From the NCBI GenBank assembly GCA_024689505.1, contig JAILDJ010000272.1:17049-81048 (forward strand): a stretch of 64,000 nt of DNA. Direction: 5' to 3'. Shown here one piece after another: positions 34,173 to 43,064 of the stretch. Positions within the stretch are counted from its first letter, which is position 1. Every line of letters starts with the position of its first letter. Source of the DNA: Clostridiales bacterium. GTDB lineage: Bacteria; Bacillota; Clostridia; Lachnospirales; Bianqueaceae. The notes below the pieces were generated by a model. The model saw only the letters and a list, made by a program, of their open reading frames with translations, was not told the origin of the DNA and made no database searches. The position numbers and the translations under genes are program-made.

Positions 34173-35714
34173 TTGTGGTATGCTATAGAAGCTGTACTTG
34201 CGCTCCTGTTGATCGCCGTTGCTTTTTACTTTGGCATCCAGTACCGTAAAAAGGTTGCTGAAGCGCAGATCGGCCAGGCCGAGACCAAAGCCCGCGAGAT
34301 CGTCGACGATGCGTTGAAGACCGCGGATGCCAAGAAGCGTGAAGCGTTGATCGAAGCTAAAGAAGAGTCCATGAAACTGCGCAATGACGTGGACAAGGAA
34401 ATCAAGGAGCGGCGCAGCGAAGTACAGAAACAAGAAAAGCGACTTGTTCAGAAAGAAGAAGCGCTCGATCGCAAGAACGAGCAGCTGGAACGTAAAGATA
34501 ACCAGATGAACAGGAAGCTGGAAGAAATAGAACGCAAGAATCAAGAAATTTCACAGATTCATGAGAAAAAGATAGCTGAACTGGAAAAGATCTCCGGTCT
34601 GACGACAGACCAGGCGAAAGAGGTCCTGATCCGCTCTATCGAAGACGATGTCAAGCACGACGTCGCCGTCATGATCAAAGAAAATGAGACCCGTGCCAAA
34701 GAGGAATCCACCAAAAAAGCCAGAGAGATCCTGACCGGAGCTATTCAGCGCTGCGCAGCCGATCACGTTGCGGAAACTACGGTTTCCGTCGTGCCTCTGC
34801 CGAACGACGAAATGAAGGGCCGCATCATCGGAAGGGAAGGCCGCAACATCCGTGCGCTCGAGACCATGACCGGCATCGATCTGATCATCGACGATACGCC
34901 GGAAGCCGTGATCCTCTCCGGATTTGACGGCGTCCGCCGTGAGATCGCCCGCATCGCGCTGGAAAAACTCATCGTTGACGGCCGCATCCATCCTGCCCGC
35001 ATCGAGGAAATGGTCGGTAAGGCCACCAAAGAGGTGGAGACCAAGATCCGGGAAGAGGGTGAAGCCGCTACCTTCGATACCAATGTGCACGGCCTGCATC
35101 CGGAATTGATCCGGCTGCTGGGTAAGCTCCGGTATCGTACCAGTTACGGTCAGAATGTGCTGAAACATTCCATCGAAGTCTCCCATCTGGCAGGCCTTAT
35201 GGCTGCGGAACTGGGACTGGACGTGCGCATGGCGAAACGTGCCGGATTGCTGCACGACATCGGCAAGGCTGTCGATCATGAAATGGAAGGCTCCCACGTT
35301 ATGCTGGGTGCGCAGCTTTTGAAAAAGTATCATGAATCCCGTGTGGTGATCAATGCAGTGGAAGCCCATCATGGTGATGTGGAGCCTGAAAGCGAGATCG
35401 CGGTCCTGGTGCAGGCAGCGGATTCTGTATCCGCGGCACGTCCCGGCGCCCGCAGAGAAACGCTGGAGAACTACATCACGCGTATGGAGAAACTGGAATC
35501 GATCGCCAACGATTTCAAAGGTGTCGAGAAGACCTTTGCGATCCAGGCCGGCCGTGAACTGCGCCTGATCGTTACACCGGAACAGGTCAACGACGATGAA
35601 ATGGTGATCCTGGCCCGAGACGTTGCCAAACGGATCGAGAACGAACTCGAATATCCGGGACAGATCAAAGTCAACATCATTCGGGAAACCCGTGCTGTCG
35701 AGTATGCGAAGTAA
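34173..35714 (+). CDS. rny: Ribonuclease Y
   Basis: RNase Y is the membrane-tethered endonuclease that starts mRNA decay in many Bacillota. The protein has an N-terminal membrane helix ([20 protein letters not shown]), a long charged coiled coil to about residue 190, a KH domain ([15 protein letters not shown]), and an HD domain with H-D in [13 protein letters not shown] use TTG 34173, which gives 513 residues and lies 10 bases past AGGAGG; an upstream ATG at 34143 would precede the ribosome site. It has its own promoter and a terminator-like hairpin afterwards. Confidence 0.95.
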   Translation: MWYAIEAVLALLLIAVAFYFGIQYRKKVAEAQIGQAETKAREIVDDALKTADAKKREALIEAKEESMKLRNDVDKEIKERRSEVQKQEKRLVQKEEALDRKNEQLERKDNQMNRKLEEIERKNQEISQIHEKKIAELEKISGLTTDQAKEVLIRSIEDDVKHDVAVMIKENETRAKEESTKKAREILTGAIQRCAADHVAETTVSVVPLPNDEMKGRIIGREGRNIRALETMTGIDLIIDDTPEAVILSGFDGVRREIARIALEKLIVDGRIHPARIEEMVGKATKEVETKIREEGEAATFDTNVHGLHPELIRLLGKLRYRTSYGQNVLKHSIEVSHLAGLMAAELGLDVRMAKRAGLLHDIGKAVDHEMEGSHVMLGAQLLKKYHESRVVINAVEAHHGDVEPESEIAVLVQAADSVSAARPGARRETLENYITRMEKLESIANDFKGVEKTFAIQAGRELRLIVTPEQVNDDEMVILARDVAKRIENELEYPGQIKVNIIRETRAVEYAK

Positions 35715-35744
35715 CTTGAAGCGCATCGTTCCCTAACCGGACCC

Positions 35745-35784
35745 TACAGGAGTTTCCTTGAGTTTCAGGAGACTCCTGTATTTG
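35745..35784 (+). terminator. Hairpin between rny and purB
   Basis: TACAGGAGT (35745-35753) pairs with ACTCCTGTA (35772-35780), with a small inner CCT/AGG stem, then TTTG. The T-run is short. Confidence 0.55.
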
Positions 35785-35811
35785 ATTATATACATGAAGG
35801 AGGCCGATATC

Positions 35812-37242
35812 ATGCGAGATACTTATGAGACGCCCTTTAACTCCCGGTATGCCGGCAAGGAAATGCAATACCTCTTTTCACCTGACAAGAAATTCAAGAC
35901 CTGGCGCAAGCTTTGGATCGCGCTGGCGGAAGCGGAGAAAGAGTTGGGTCTGGACATATCAGAAGAGCAGATCGAGGATCTGAAGCGCTATGCCGACGAT
36001 ATCAACTACGAAGTCGCCGCGGCGCGTGAGAAGGAAGTCCGCCATGACGTCATGAGCCACGTCTACGCTTATGGTCAGCAGGCCGTCAAAGCCAAGCCCA
36101 TCATCCATCTGGGTGCGACCAGCTGCTACGTGGGCGATAATACCGACCTCATCATCATGTACGAGGCGCTGGAGCTGATCCGTACCAAACTGGTGGCGGT
36201 CATGGGGAAACTCGCGGCTTTCGCGGAGCAGTATAAAACCATGCCTACCCTGGGCTTCACGCACTATCAGCCGGCACAGCTGACAACGGTCGGCAAGCGT
36301 GCCTGCCTGTGGCTGGAAGAACTGTGGATGGACTATGGGGAACTCACACATCTGCTGGAGACCCGTCGCCTGCGCGGTGCGAAAGGCACCACGGGCACCC
36401 AGGCCAGTTTTATGGAATTGTTCGATCAGGACAGTGAGAAGGTCAAGGCGCTCGATCGTTTGGTGGCGCAGAAAATGGGTTATACCGATACCTATCCGGT
36501 CACCGGGCAGACCTATCCGCGCAAGTTCGACACCATGTGCCTGAACGTGCTCAGCCTCATTGCCCAGTCCTGTTATAAATTCGCCAATGATCTTAGGCTT
36601 CTGCAGAATCTTAAGGAAATGGAAGAACCCTTCGAAAAGAGTCAGATCGGTTCGTCCGCCATGGCCTATAAGCGCAATCCGATGCGGTCGGAGCGTATCT
36701 GCTCCCTGGCCCGGCTGGTGCTTGCCAATGTCATGAACCCGGCCATCACCGCATCCACCCAGTGGTTCGAGCGCACGTTGGATGATTCTGCGAACAAACG
36801 CGTCTCCGTCAGCGAAAGCTTCCTGGCGGTCGACGGGATCCTGATGATCATGCTGAACGTAACGGAAGGTATGGTCGTATATCCCAAAGTCATCCGCACG
36901 CATGTGATGAGCGAACTGCCGTTCATGGCCACCGAAATGATCATCATGGAAGAGGTCAAGCGAGGCGGGGATCGGCAGGAGCTGCACGAGCGCATCCGCG
37001 TCCATTCCATGGAAGCGGCCCGCATGGTCAAACAGGAAGGACGTCCGAATGATCTGATCGAACGGGTCGAGAACGATCCTTTCTTCAAAATGAGTAAAGA
37101 AGAACTGGAGCAGGCACTGGAGCCCGAGCATTTCATCGGACGTGCCCCGCAGCAGGTCGATGATTTCCTGAACGAATACATCCGGCCGATCCTGGATGCG
37201 AATCAGGAACTGCTGGACCAGCATGCCAGTCTCTCAGTGTAA
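35812..37242 (+). CDS. purB: Adenylosuccinate lyase
   Basis: PurB cleaves SAICAR to AICAR and adenylosuccinate to AMP. The 476-residue protein shows the fumarase-superfamily signature in SSAMAYKRNPMRSE, HLGATSCYVGDN near the N-terminus and the catalytic region TLGFTHYQPAQLTT. The start is ATG 35812 behind AAGGAGG at 35797-35803. It begins a tight gene run of purB, proC, a Nudix gene, phoH and ybeY. Confidence 0.95.
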   Translation: MRDTYETPFNSRYAGKEMQYLFSPDKKFKTWRKLWIALAEAEKELGLDISEEQIEDLKRYADDINYEVAAAREKEVRHDVMSHVYAYGQQAVKAKPIIHLGATSCYVGDNTDLIIMYEALELIRTKLVAVMGKLAAFAEQYKTMPTLGFTHYQPAQLTTVGKRACLWLEELWMDYGELTHLLETRRLRGAKGTTGTQASFMELFDQDSEKVKALDRLVAQKMGYTDTYPVTGQTYPRKFDTMCLNVLSLIAQSCYKFANDLRLLQNLKEMEEPFEKSQIGSSAMAYKRNPMRSERICSLARLVLANVMNPAITASTQWFERTLDDSANKRVSVSESFLAVDGILMIMLNVTEGMVVYPKVIRTHVMSELPFMATEMIIMEEVKRGGDRQELHERIRVHSMEAARMVKQEGRPNDLIERVENDPFFKMSKEELEQALEPEHFIGRAPQQVDDFLNEYIRPILDANQELLDQHASLSV

Positions 37243-37257
37243 TCAAAGGAGCATATC

Positions 37258-38055
37258 ATGAATCAGATCACCATCAGTTTTATCGGAGCCGGCAATATCG
37301 GCGGTGCCTTGATCCAGGCCATCAGCAATCTGAACAAGGGATATGTGATCAAAGCATATGACGTTTCCGAGAAGGCCATGCGCCGTGCCGAGTCGATGTT
37401 TGCCATCGGCTGCGGATCCATTCGTGAAGTTGCCAGCCATACCGATATCGTGATCATGGCTGTCAAACCGCAGTATTACAACGAAGTCATCGAAGAGCTG
37501 CGCGATGCGATGGAGCCTAATACTATCGTCATCAGTCTGGCGCCAGGCTGGGGCGTGTCTTTGCTGAAGGAAAAGCTGGGTGCGGAACGCCGCATCGTGC
37601 GTGCCATGCCGAATACGCCGGCACAGGTCGGTGAAGGCATGTCTGCCGTAGCGTTTTCTCATGATGCATATACGGCTGATGAAAAGAACGCGGTCCTGGA
37701 TATCTTCCGCGGCGCAGGTCACGTGATCGAAGTCCGCGAGGAGATGATGGATGCCGTAATGGCACTGTCCGGCTGCGCTCCGGCCTACGGCTATATTTTC
37801 ATCGAGGCGTTGGGCGATATCGGAACAGCGCTGGGTTTGCCGCGTGCCACCTGCTATGAACTGGCGGCACAGACGCTTCTTGGTGCGTCCAAGATGGTGC
37901 TGGAGAGCGGTAAACATCCGGGCGAGTTGAAAGACATGGTCTGCACACCCGGCGGTACGACCATCCAGGGCGTTATGGCGCTTGAGGAAAGCGGTTTCCG
38001 TAACGCCATCATCCAGGCGGTCGCGGCGACGTATCGTAAAGCAAAGGAATTATAA
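37258..38055 (+). CDS. proC: Pyrroline-5-carboxylate reductase
   Basis: ProC reduces P5C to proline with NAD(P)H. The 265-residue protein starts with the Rossmann glycine motif IGAGNIGGAL and has VKPQ, RAMPNTPAQVGEGM and the C-terminal signature MVCTPGGTTIQGV. A good AAAGGAG lies before ATG 37258. With HypD it would turn hydroxyproline into proline, an electron acceptor in Stickland-type fermentation. Confidence 0.96.
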   Translation: MNQITISFIGAGNIGGALIQAISNLNKGYVIKAYDVSEKAMRRAESMFAIGCGSIREVASHTDIVIMAVKPQYYNEVIEELRDAMEPNTIVISLAPGWGVSLLKEKLGAERRIVRAMPNTPAQVGEGMSAVAFSHDAYTADEKNAVLDIFRGAGHVIEVREEMMDAVMALSGCAPAYGYIFIEALGDIGTALGLPRATCYELAAQTLLGASKMVLESGKHPGELKDMVCTPGGTTIQGVMALEESGFRNAIIQAVAATYRKAKEL

Positions 38056-38057
38056 AC

Positions 38058-38591
38058 ATGGATTTCAAGAAGATCGACAGTAAAGTCATTTTTCGGGGAC
38101 ATATCATGGACGTAGTGGTGGACCAGATCGAATTTGAGAACGGGGTCCAGGCACAACGCGAGGTCGCTGTGCACGCCAGCTGCGCCGCAGTCGTCCCGAT
38201 CACGCCGGAAGGTAAGATCATCATGGTGCGTCAGTATCGGTACGCGGTCGAAGAAGACACGTTGGAGATCCCGGCGGGTCTGCTGGAACCGGGCGAGGAC
38301 CCGATGGAAGGCGCGAAGCGCGAATTAGAGGAAGAGATCGGACAGAAGCCCTTGCATATGGAGTATCTGTTCCGCTTCTATGCGTCGCCGGGATTCACGA
38401 CCGAAACGTTGGACGTTTTTCTCTGCAATGAGATGAGCCCGTCGCATCAGCACCTGGATGTGGATGAGTTCATCGATATCCAGGAGGTCACGCCTGAAGA
38501 AGCAATGCGCATGATCGCCGATGGTCGTATCAAAGATGGCAAGACTGTTGCTGCGGTCTCATATTATGTTGCACGGGCGAAGGAGGCCTGA
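38058..38591 (+). CDS. nudF: Nudix hydrolase, ADP-ribose pyrophosphatase type
   Basis: This 177-residue protein likely splits ADP-ribose to AMP and ribose-5-phosphate. The Nudix box runs from GLLEPGEDP to the RELEEEIG helix with its metal-binding Glu residues (about 75-96). The segment YASPGFTTETLDVFL after the box is typical of the ADP-ribose-specific subgroup. It lies two bases after proC. Confidence 0.88.
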   Translation: MDFKKIDSKVIFRGHIMDVVVDQIEFENGVQAQREVAVHASCAAVVPITPEGKIIMVRQYRYAVEEDTLEIPAGLLEPGEDPMEGAKRELEEEIGQKPLHMEYLFRFYASPGFTTETLDVFLCNEMSPSHQHLDVDEFIDIQEVTPEEAMRMIADGRIKDGKTVAAVSYYVARAKEA

Positions 38592-38595
38592 ATAT

Positions 38596-39597
38596 TTGAG
38601 CGAATTGCAGATCCAGCTGCCGGCTGAACATATCAGCAATATTTTTGGCAGTTTTGATGAGAATATGAAAGCGTTGGAGAAGCAGTTGAACGTCACGGTC
38701 ATCAATCGTGAGGACAAGCTGACCATTTCCGGCGAGGCGAACGCGGTGGAAGAGGCGGCCGGCGTCCTGCGCAATCTGTCACAGATCGCGGCTCGGGGCG
38801 AGGATGTTTCTCTGCAGCACGTAAACTACCTCATGTCGCTGTCCCAGGAAGAACTTTCCGGTGACAACAGCGAGTGGATGTCCGATATCGTCACGTTCAC
38901 ACGGCAGGGCAAGCCTGTACGGCCGAAGACCATCGGTCAGAAAAAATATGTGGACCTGATCCGTAAGAACATGTTGACGTTCGGGATCGGCCCCGCGGGT
39001 ACTGGTAAGACCTACCTTGCCATGGCTATGGCGATCCAGGCTTTCAAGTCCGGAGAAGTCAGCCGTATCATCCTGACCCGGCCGGCGATCGAAGCCGGTG
39101 AGCGCCTGGGTTTTCTCCCGGGCGACCTGCAGAGCAAGATCGATCCCTATCTGCGTCCGCTGTACGACGCGTTGTATGATATCATGGGTGCGGAGAGCTT
39201 CCAGAAACATCTGGAACGCGGTGCCATCGAGGTAGCACCATTAGCGTACATGCGCGGCCGCACGCTGGACAATTCTTTCATCGTGCTGGATGAAGCGCAG
39301 AACACGACACAGGCACAGATGAAGATGTTCCTGACACGTATCGGTTTTCAGTCCAAGGTCGTCATTACCGGCGACTTGACGCAGATCGATCTGCCGGGAG
39401 ATCAGAAATCCGGCCTTCGTCAGGCAGCCATGATCCTGCGTGGGATCGAGGGCATCGGCATGGTCACGCTGCGCAACCAGGATGTTGTGCGTCATCCGCT
39501 GGTACAGCGGATCGTAGAAGCCTACGAGAAACATGATAAGCAGCAGGAGGTCGAGCGTGATCGCCGCAATTTCCAGACGGAGAAAATGAAAAAATGA
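38596..39597 (+). CDS. phoH: PhoH-family ATPase
   Basis: PhoH-like proteins are RNA-linked ATPases; together with YbeY they are tied to rRNA maturation. The 333-residue protein has an N-terminal RNA-binding-like half, Walker A GPAGTGKT and Walker B FIVLDEAQN. The TTG start at 38596, nine bases after AGGAGG at 38581-38586, is preferred to a much longer upstream opening that overlaps the Nudix gene. It overlaps ybeY by ATGA. Confidence 0.93.
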   Translation: MSELQIQLPAEHISNIFGSFDENMKALEKQLNVTVINREDKLTISGEANAVEEAAGVLRNLSQIAARGEDVSLQHVNYLMSLSQEELSGDNSEWMSDIVTFTRQGKPVRPKTIGQKKYVDLIRKNMLTFGIGPAGTGKTYLAMAMAIQAFKSGEVSRIILTRPAIEAGERLGFLPGDLQSKIDPYLRPLYDALYDIMGAESFQKHLERGAIEVAPLAYMRGRTLDNSFIVLDEAQNTTQAQMKMFLTRIGFQSKVVITGDLTQIDLPGDQKSGLRQAAMILRGIEGIGMVTLRNQDVVRHPLVQRIVEAYEKHDKQQEVERDRRNFQTEKMKK

Positions 39598-40082
39598 AAT
39601 GCTGGTTCAATTGGGAAATTGAAGCGGAAGGGCAGGAGCAGATCGAGACCCTGCTCGAGACCGTCCTTGTAAAAGGACTGGAAATGGAAAAGATCACTGT
39701 ACCGGTGGAGATCAGTATCACGATCACCACGGCGGAAGAAGTGCATCGCCTCAATCTCGAATACCGCGGGATCGACAGGACGACGGACGTCCTTTCCTTC
39801 CCCATGGTCGAATTCGATACGGACGATATCAATGCTTGTATAGAGCAGTCGGAGTGGGATCCAGATGAGGATTGTGCCGTTCTGGGCGATATCATCCTGA
39901 ATTACGGACAAGCCCTTGTCCAGGCGGAAGAATATGGACATAGTGCGGAGCGTGAACTTGCGTTCCTCACGATACACAGCCTGCTGCATCTTTTGGGGTA
40001 TGATCATATCCAGGAGGAAGAAGAGCAGGTCATGCGCGCGCATCAGGAACAGGTATTGGAAGCGCTCGCGATCACAAGATAA
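39594..40082 (+). CDS. ybeY: Endoribonuclease YbeY (rRNA maturation)
   Basis: YbeY is a zinc-dependent endonuclease needed for 16S rRNA 3' end maturation and ribosome quality control. The 162-residue protein has the metal motif H128-SLL-H132-LLGYD-H138 and the family segment GIDRTTDVLSFP. The start overlaps phoH, matching the standard phoH-ybeY pair. Confidence 0.96.
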   Translation: MKCWFNWEIEAEGQEQIETLLETVLVKGLEMEKITVPVEISITITTAEEVHRLNLEYRGIDRTTDVLSFPMVEFDTDDINACIEQSEWDPDEDCAVLGDIILNYGQALVQAEEYGHSAERELAFLTIHSLLHLLGYDHIQEEEEQVMRAHQEQVLEALAITR

Positions 40083-40098
40083 AGAAGGTTTATGTTGC

Positions 40099-41313
40099 AT
40101 GAAGAATAAAGCAATCAGTATTGTACTGATCATAGGGTTCCTGCTGGCTGCCGGCGGCGTAGGAGCGTATGTGCTGTGGCCGGAAAAAGAACCGGAAGTC
40201 GTAGAAGAGCCGGAATCCAGCGTGTCGGAAGAATCCAGTTCTGAAGAAAGCAGTTCCGAGAGCAGTGAAAGCGAAGAACCAGAGTCTTCGGAGTCCAGCA
40301 GTGAAGAAAGCTCTTCTGAAAGCTCTAAAGACGAATCATCCAAAAAAGAAGAGAAGAAAAAACTGGCTAAGGACGAGGCCTACAGTCAGCTGACGGGCCT
40401 GGTCGTTTCGAAAGATGTTTACAAGCAGCGCCCGGTGGCGGTCTCCATCAACAATCATGTGGATGCCTGCCCCCAGAGCAATCTGAACGCCGCTGATATC
40501 GTGTATGAAGTCATGGTCGAGGGTTCGATCACCCGTTATGTAGCGGTCTTCCAGGATTATATGGATCTGGAGAAGATCGGTTCGATCCGAAGTGCACGCC
40601 GTTACTTCCTGGATTTTGCCATGGATCAGAGCGCAGTGCTGGCCCATTTCGGCCAGGATCCGGACATCGTGGATACGTTCTATGCGATCGGATGCCCTCA
40701 TCTGAATGGCCTGGAGGATGCGTATCACTATTGGCGCAGTACCGACCGTGTCGCGCCGCATAATGTGTATACGACGGGCAAGGACCTGGCAGACGCTATG
40801 GACAAGTACGGGTATGGAGCTACGATGGAAGAAGCCATCGAAGATCCGATGTTCAAGTTCTATCGTGTGTACGAGGATGCGTCAAAGATGAAGAAAGAGC
40901 GTAAAGCGCTTTCCAAATCGGACGATACCTTCTCTTGCAAGAAATTATCTATCCCAGGATTCAATTCATCGTTCACATATAATAAAGACACCAAGATGTA
41001 TGAGCGGACCGTATACGGTGAAAAGCAGATCGATGCGGAGACGAAGGAACGGACCGCCTGCAAGAACATCATCCTCCAGTTCACTGATGTATATGATCGT
41101 GGGGATGATAAAGGCCATCTGGATATCGATACCATCGGCGAGGGCGACGGATACTATATCTGCCAGAATCTGGTCGTTCCGGTACATTGGGTCAAAGAAG
41201 GACAGTACGAAACAACGCATTATTACCTGGAAAACGGCGATCAGCTCGTCATGGTTCCGGGCAAAACGTGGATCTGTGTGCTTTCCAACTATCAGGAATA
41301 TACGATCGAGTAA
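40099..41313 (+). CDS. DUF3048 (YerB-type) membrane-anchored protein
   Basis: This 404-residue protein has an N-terminal hydrophobic helix (AISIVLIIGFLLAAGGVGAYVLW) and then a Ser/Glu-only linker of about 60 residues. Two DUF3048 halves follow: the first with RPVAVSINNHVDACPQSNLNAADIV pieces and IGSIRSARRYF, the second after about residue 245. The Bacillus homologue YerB is a putative lipoprotein of unclear role. The start is ATG 40099; the frame is open upstream only through ybeY. Confidence 0.82.
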   Translation: MKNKAISIVLIIGFLLAAGGVGAYVLWPEKEPEVVEEPESSVSEESSSEESSSESSESEEPESSESSSEESSSESSKDESSKKEEKKKLAKDEAYSQLTGLVVSKDVYKQRPVAVSINNHVDACPQSNLNAADIVYEVMVEGSITRYVAVFQDYMDLEKIGSIRSARRYFLDFAMDQSAVLAHFGQDPDIVDTFYAIGCPHLNGLEDAYHYWRSTDRVAPHNVYTTGKDLADAMDKYGYGATMEEAIEDPMFKFYRVYEDASKMKKERKALSKSDDTFSCKKLSIPGFNSSFTYNKDTKMYERTVYGEKQIDAETKERTACKNIILQFTDVYDRGDDKGHLDIDTIGEGDGYYICQNLVVPVHWVKEGQYETTHYYLENGDQLVMVPGKTWICVLSNYQEYTIE

Positions 41314-41328
41314 AAGAAAGGGAATACT

Positions 41329-43038
41329 ATGGCAAACGAGCGGCCATCGGAGACCAAACAGCTGGCGACCCAGGGCATCATCCTGGTCGCAGCCTCCTTT
41401 GTGGTGCGGTTTATCGGGTTTTTATACAGGATCCCGTTGACCAACCTGTGGGGCGATGCCGGCAATGACGCCTATTCCATGGCGTATCAGATCTATAATC
41501 TGTTCATCATCATCTCCTCATTCGGTGTGCCGGCCGCGCTGTCCCGTATGGTGGGCAAGCGGCTTGCCTTGAAGCAGTATGCCAACGCGAGGAAGGTATT
41601 TATCGTGGCGTTGGTCCTGATCGGATCGATCACCCTTGTCTGTGCCTTGTTCATGTGGTTCGGCGCTGGTTTCATCGCCAACCAGATCTTCGGTGTTGCC
41701 GAATCCATGCCATCCATCCGGGTCCTGGCGGTTACCTTGCTGATCGTCGCCGGGATCGCTGTGCTGCGCGGTTTGTTCCAGGGTATGAACAATATGAAAC
41801 CCACCGCGGTCTCCCAGATCCTGGAACAGTTCGTCAACGCCGCTGCCAGTCTGATCTTCGCTTTCGCTCTGTTCGGCAAAGGTCTTGCCTGGGGCGTCGC
41901 AGGAGGTATCAGCGGTGCGGGCTTTGGTGGACTGGCAGCGTTGGTGCTCCTGCTGTTCATCTACTACTTGTACCGCGGTCATTCCTGGATCGGCTCTAAA
42001 AAGGCCGATGCGAAATATGTGACGGAATCCAACAAAGAGATCGTCAAGGAAATGATGCTTCTGGTCATCCCGATCGTGTTGGCATCCGCTGTTTTGAACA
42101 TCAAGAATATCGTGGATTCCAGTCTGTTCCTGAAACTGATGCGGGTCAAAGGGTATGAGACCAGTGAGATCTCGTTGCTGCGCGGTATGTATCAGGGCAA
42201 ATTCATCCTGCTGACGACCCTGCCCATCGCGGTGGGCAACGCGCTTGGAACAGCAGCGGTGCCCAGCATCACCCGTTCGATCACCCTCAATGACCGACAA
42301 GAGATCCGTTCCAAGATCATGATGCAGTATCGGATGATCGTGCTGATCACGCTGCCGGCGGCGATCGGTATGGCCATCGTGGCAAAACCCATGCTGCAGG
42401 TATTGTTCCCAGCCGCGCCTGATGGAGCAGCACTGTTCTGGGTAGGTTCCATCCAGGTCGTTTTCTACAGTATCGTCCATGTGTCCACCGGCATCCTGCA
42501 GGGACTGAACCGGGTCAGGATCCCGATCATCAACGCGATCATCGCGGCTGTCATCGCCTTGATCGTCTGCATTTTCTGTATCCTGCTGTTCAACCTGAAT
42601 ATCTATTCCCTGGTCATCAGTGATATCATCTTCACAGCCGTGCTTGCGTACCTGGATACGGACTCCGTGCGCAGATTCACACGCTTTACTGTGGACTGGA
42701 TCGATATCTTCAAAAAACCATTGATCGCGACAGCCGCCATGAGTCTGTGCTGTCTGTTGACCTATCTGTTGGTCAACCGGGTCGAGGGATCGAACTTCAT
42801 GGCACTCCTGCTTTCCGTGATCGTGGCAGTCGCGGTTTATTTCGTGGTCCTGGTCAACATCGATGGTGTATCTGAGGAAGATATGGACAACCTGCCTATG
42901 GGCCATAAGCTGGAGCTGCTGCGGATCCCGGGCTTGCCATCATTTGGTAAAAAGAACAAAAGAAGACCGGCGCCGAAGCATATGCATCGTCGTCCGGTCC
43001 ATACGGACAATAACAGAAGACCCCGCACGAGACGCTGA
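41329..43038 (+). CDS. MOP-superfamily flippase (YtgP/SpoVB type, MurJ-like)
   Basis: This 569-residue integral membrane protein has about 14 hydrophobic helices. The N-terminus matches the Bacillota polysaccharide/lipid II exporter family (GIILVAASFVVRFIGFLYRIPLTNLWGD in parts, LFQGMNNMKPTAVSQILEQ). Relatives flip lipid II for wall synthesis or act in sporulation. No sporulation context is visible here, so the lipid II role is more likely. The C-terminal tail is strongly basic (RRP...RRP...RTRR). The stop codon lies within the terminator hairpin. Confidence 0.82.
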   Translation: MANERPSETKQLATQGIILVAASFVVRFIGFLYRIPLTNLWGDAGNDAYSMAYQIYNLFIIISSFGVPAALSRMVGKRLALKQYANARKVFIVALVLIGSITLVCALFMWFGAGFIANQIFGVAESMPSIRVLAVTLLIVAGIAVLRGLFQGMNNMKPTAVSQILEQFVNAAASLIFAFALFGKGLAWGVAGGISGAGFGGLAALVLLLFIYYLYRGHSWIGSKKADAKYVTESNKEIVKEMMLLVIPIVLASAVLNIKNIVDSSLFLKLMRVKGYETSEISLLRGMYQGKFILLTTLPIAVGNALGTAAVPSITRSITLNDRQEIRSKIMMQYRMIVLITLPAAIGMAIVAKPMLQVLFPAAPDGAALFWVGSIQVVFYSIVHVSTGILQGLNRVRIPIINAIIAAVIALIVCIFCILLFNLNIYSLVISDIIFTAVLAYLDTDSVRRFTRFTVDWIDIFKKPLIATAAMSLCCLLTYLLVNRVEGSNFMALLLSVIVAVAVYFVVLVNIDGVSEEDMDNLPMGHKLELLRIPGLPSFGKKNKRRPAPKHMHRRPVHTDNNRRPRTRR

Positions 43039-43064
43039 TCTTCAGCGCCCTGCGGGGCTTTTTC
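43019..43064. terminator. Shared terminator between flippase and ABC-F genes
   Basis: CCCCGCA (43021-43027) pairs with TGCGGGG (43051-43057), the inner CGCTGA pairs with TCAGCG, and T residues follow on the plus strand. It lies between convergent genes. Confidence 0.75.
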
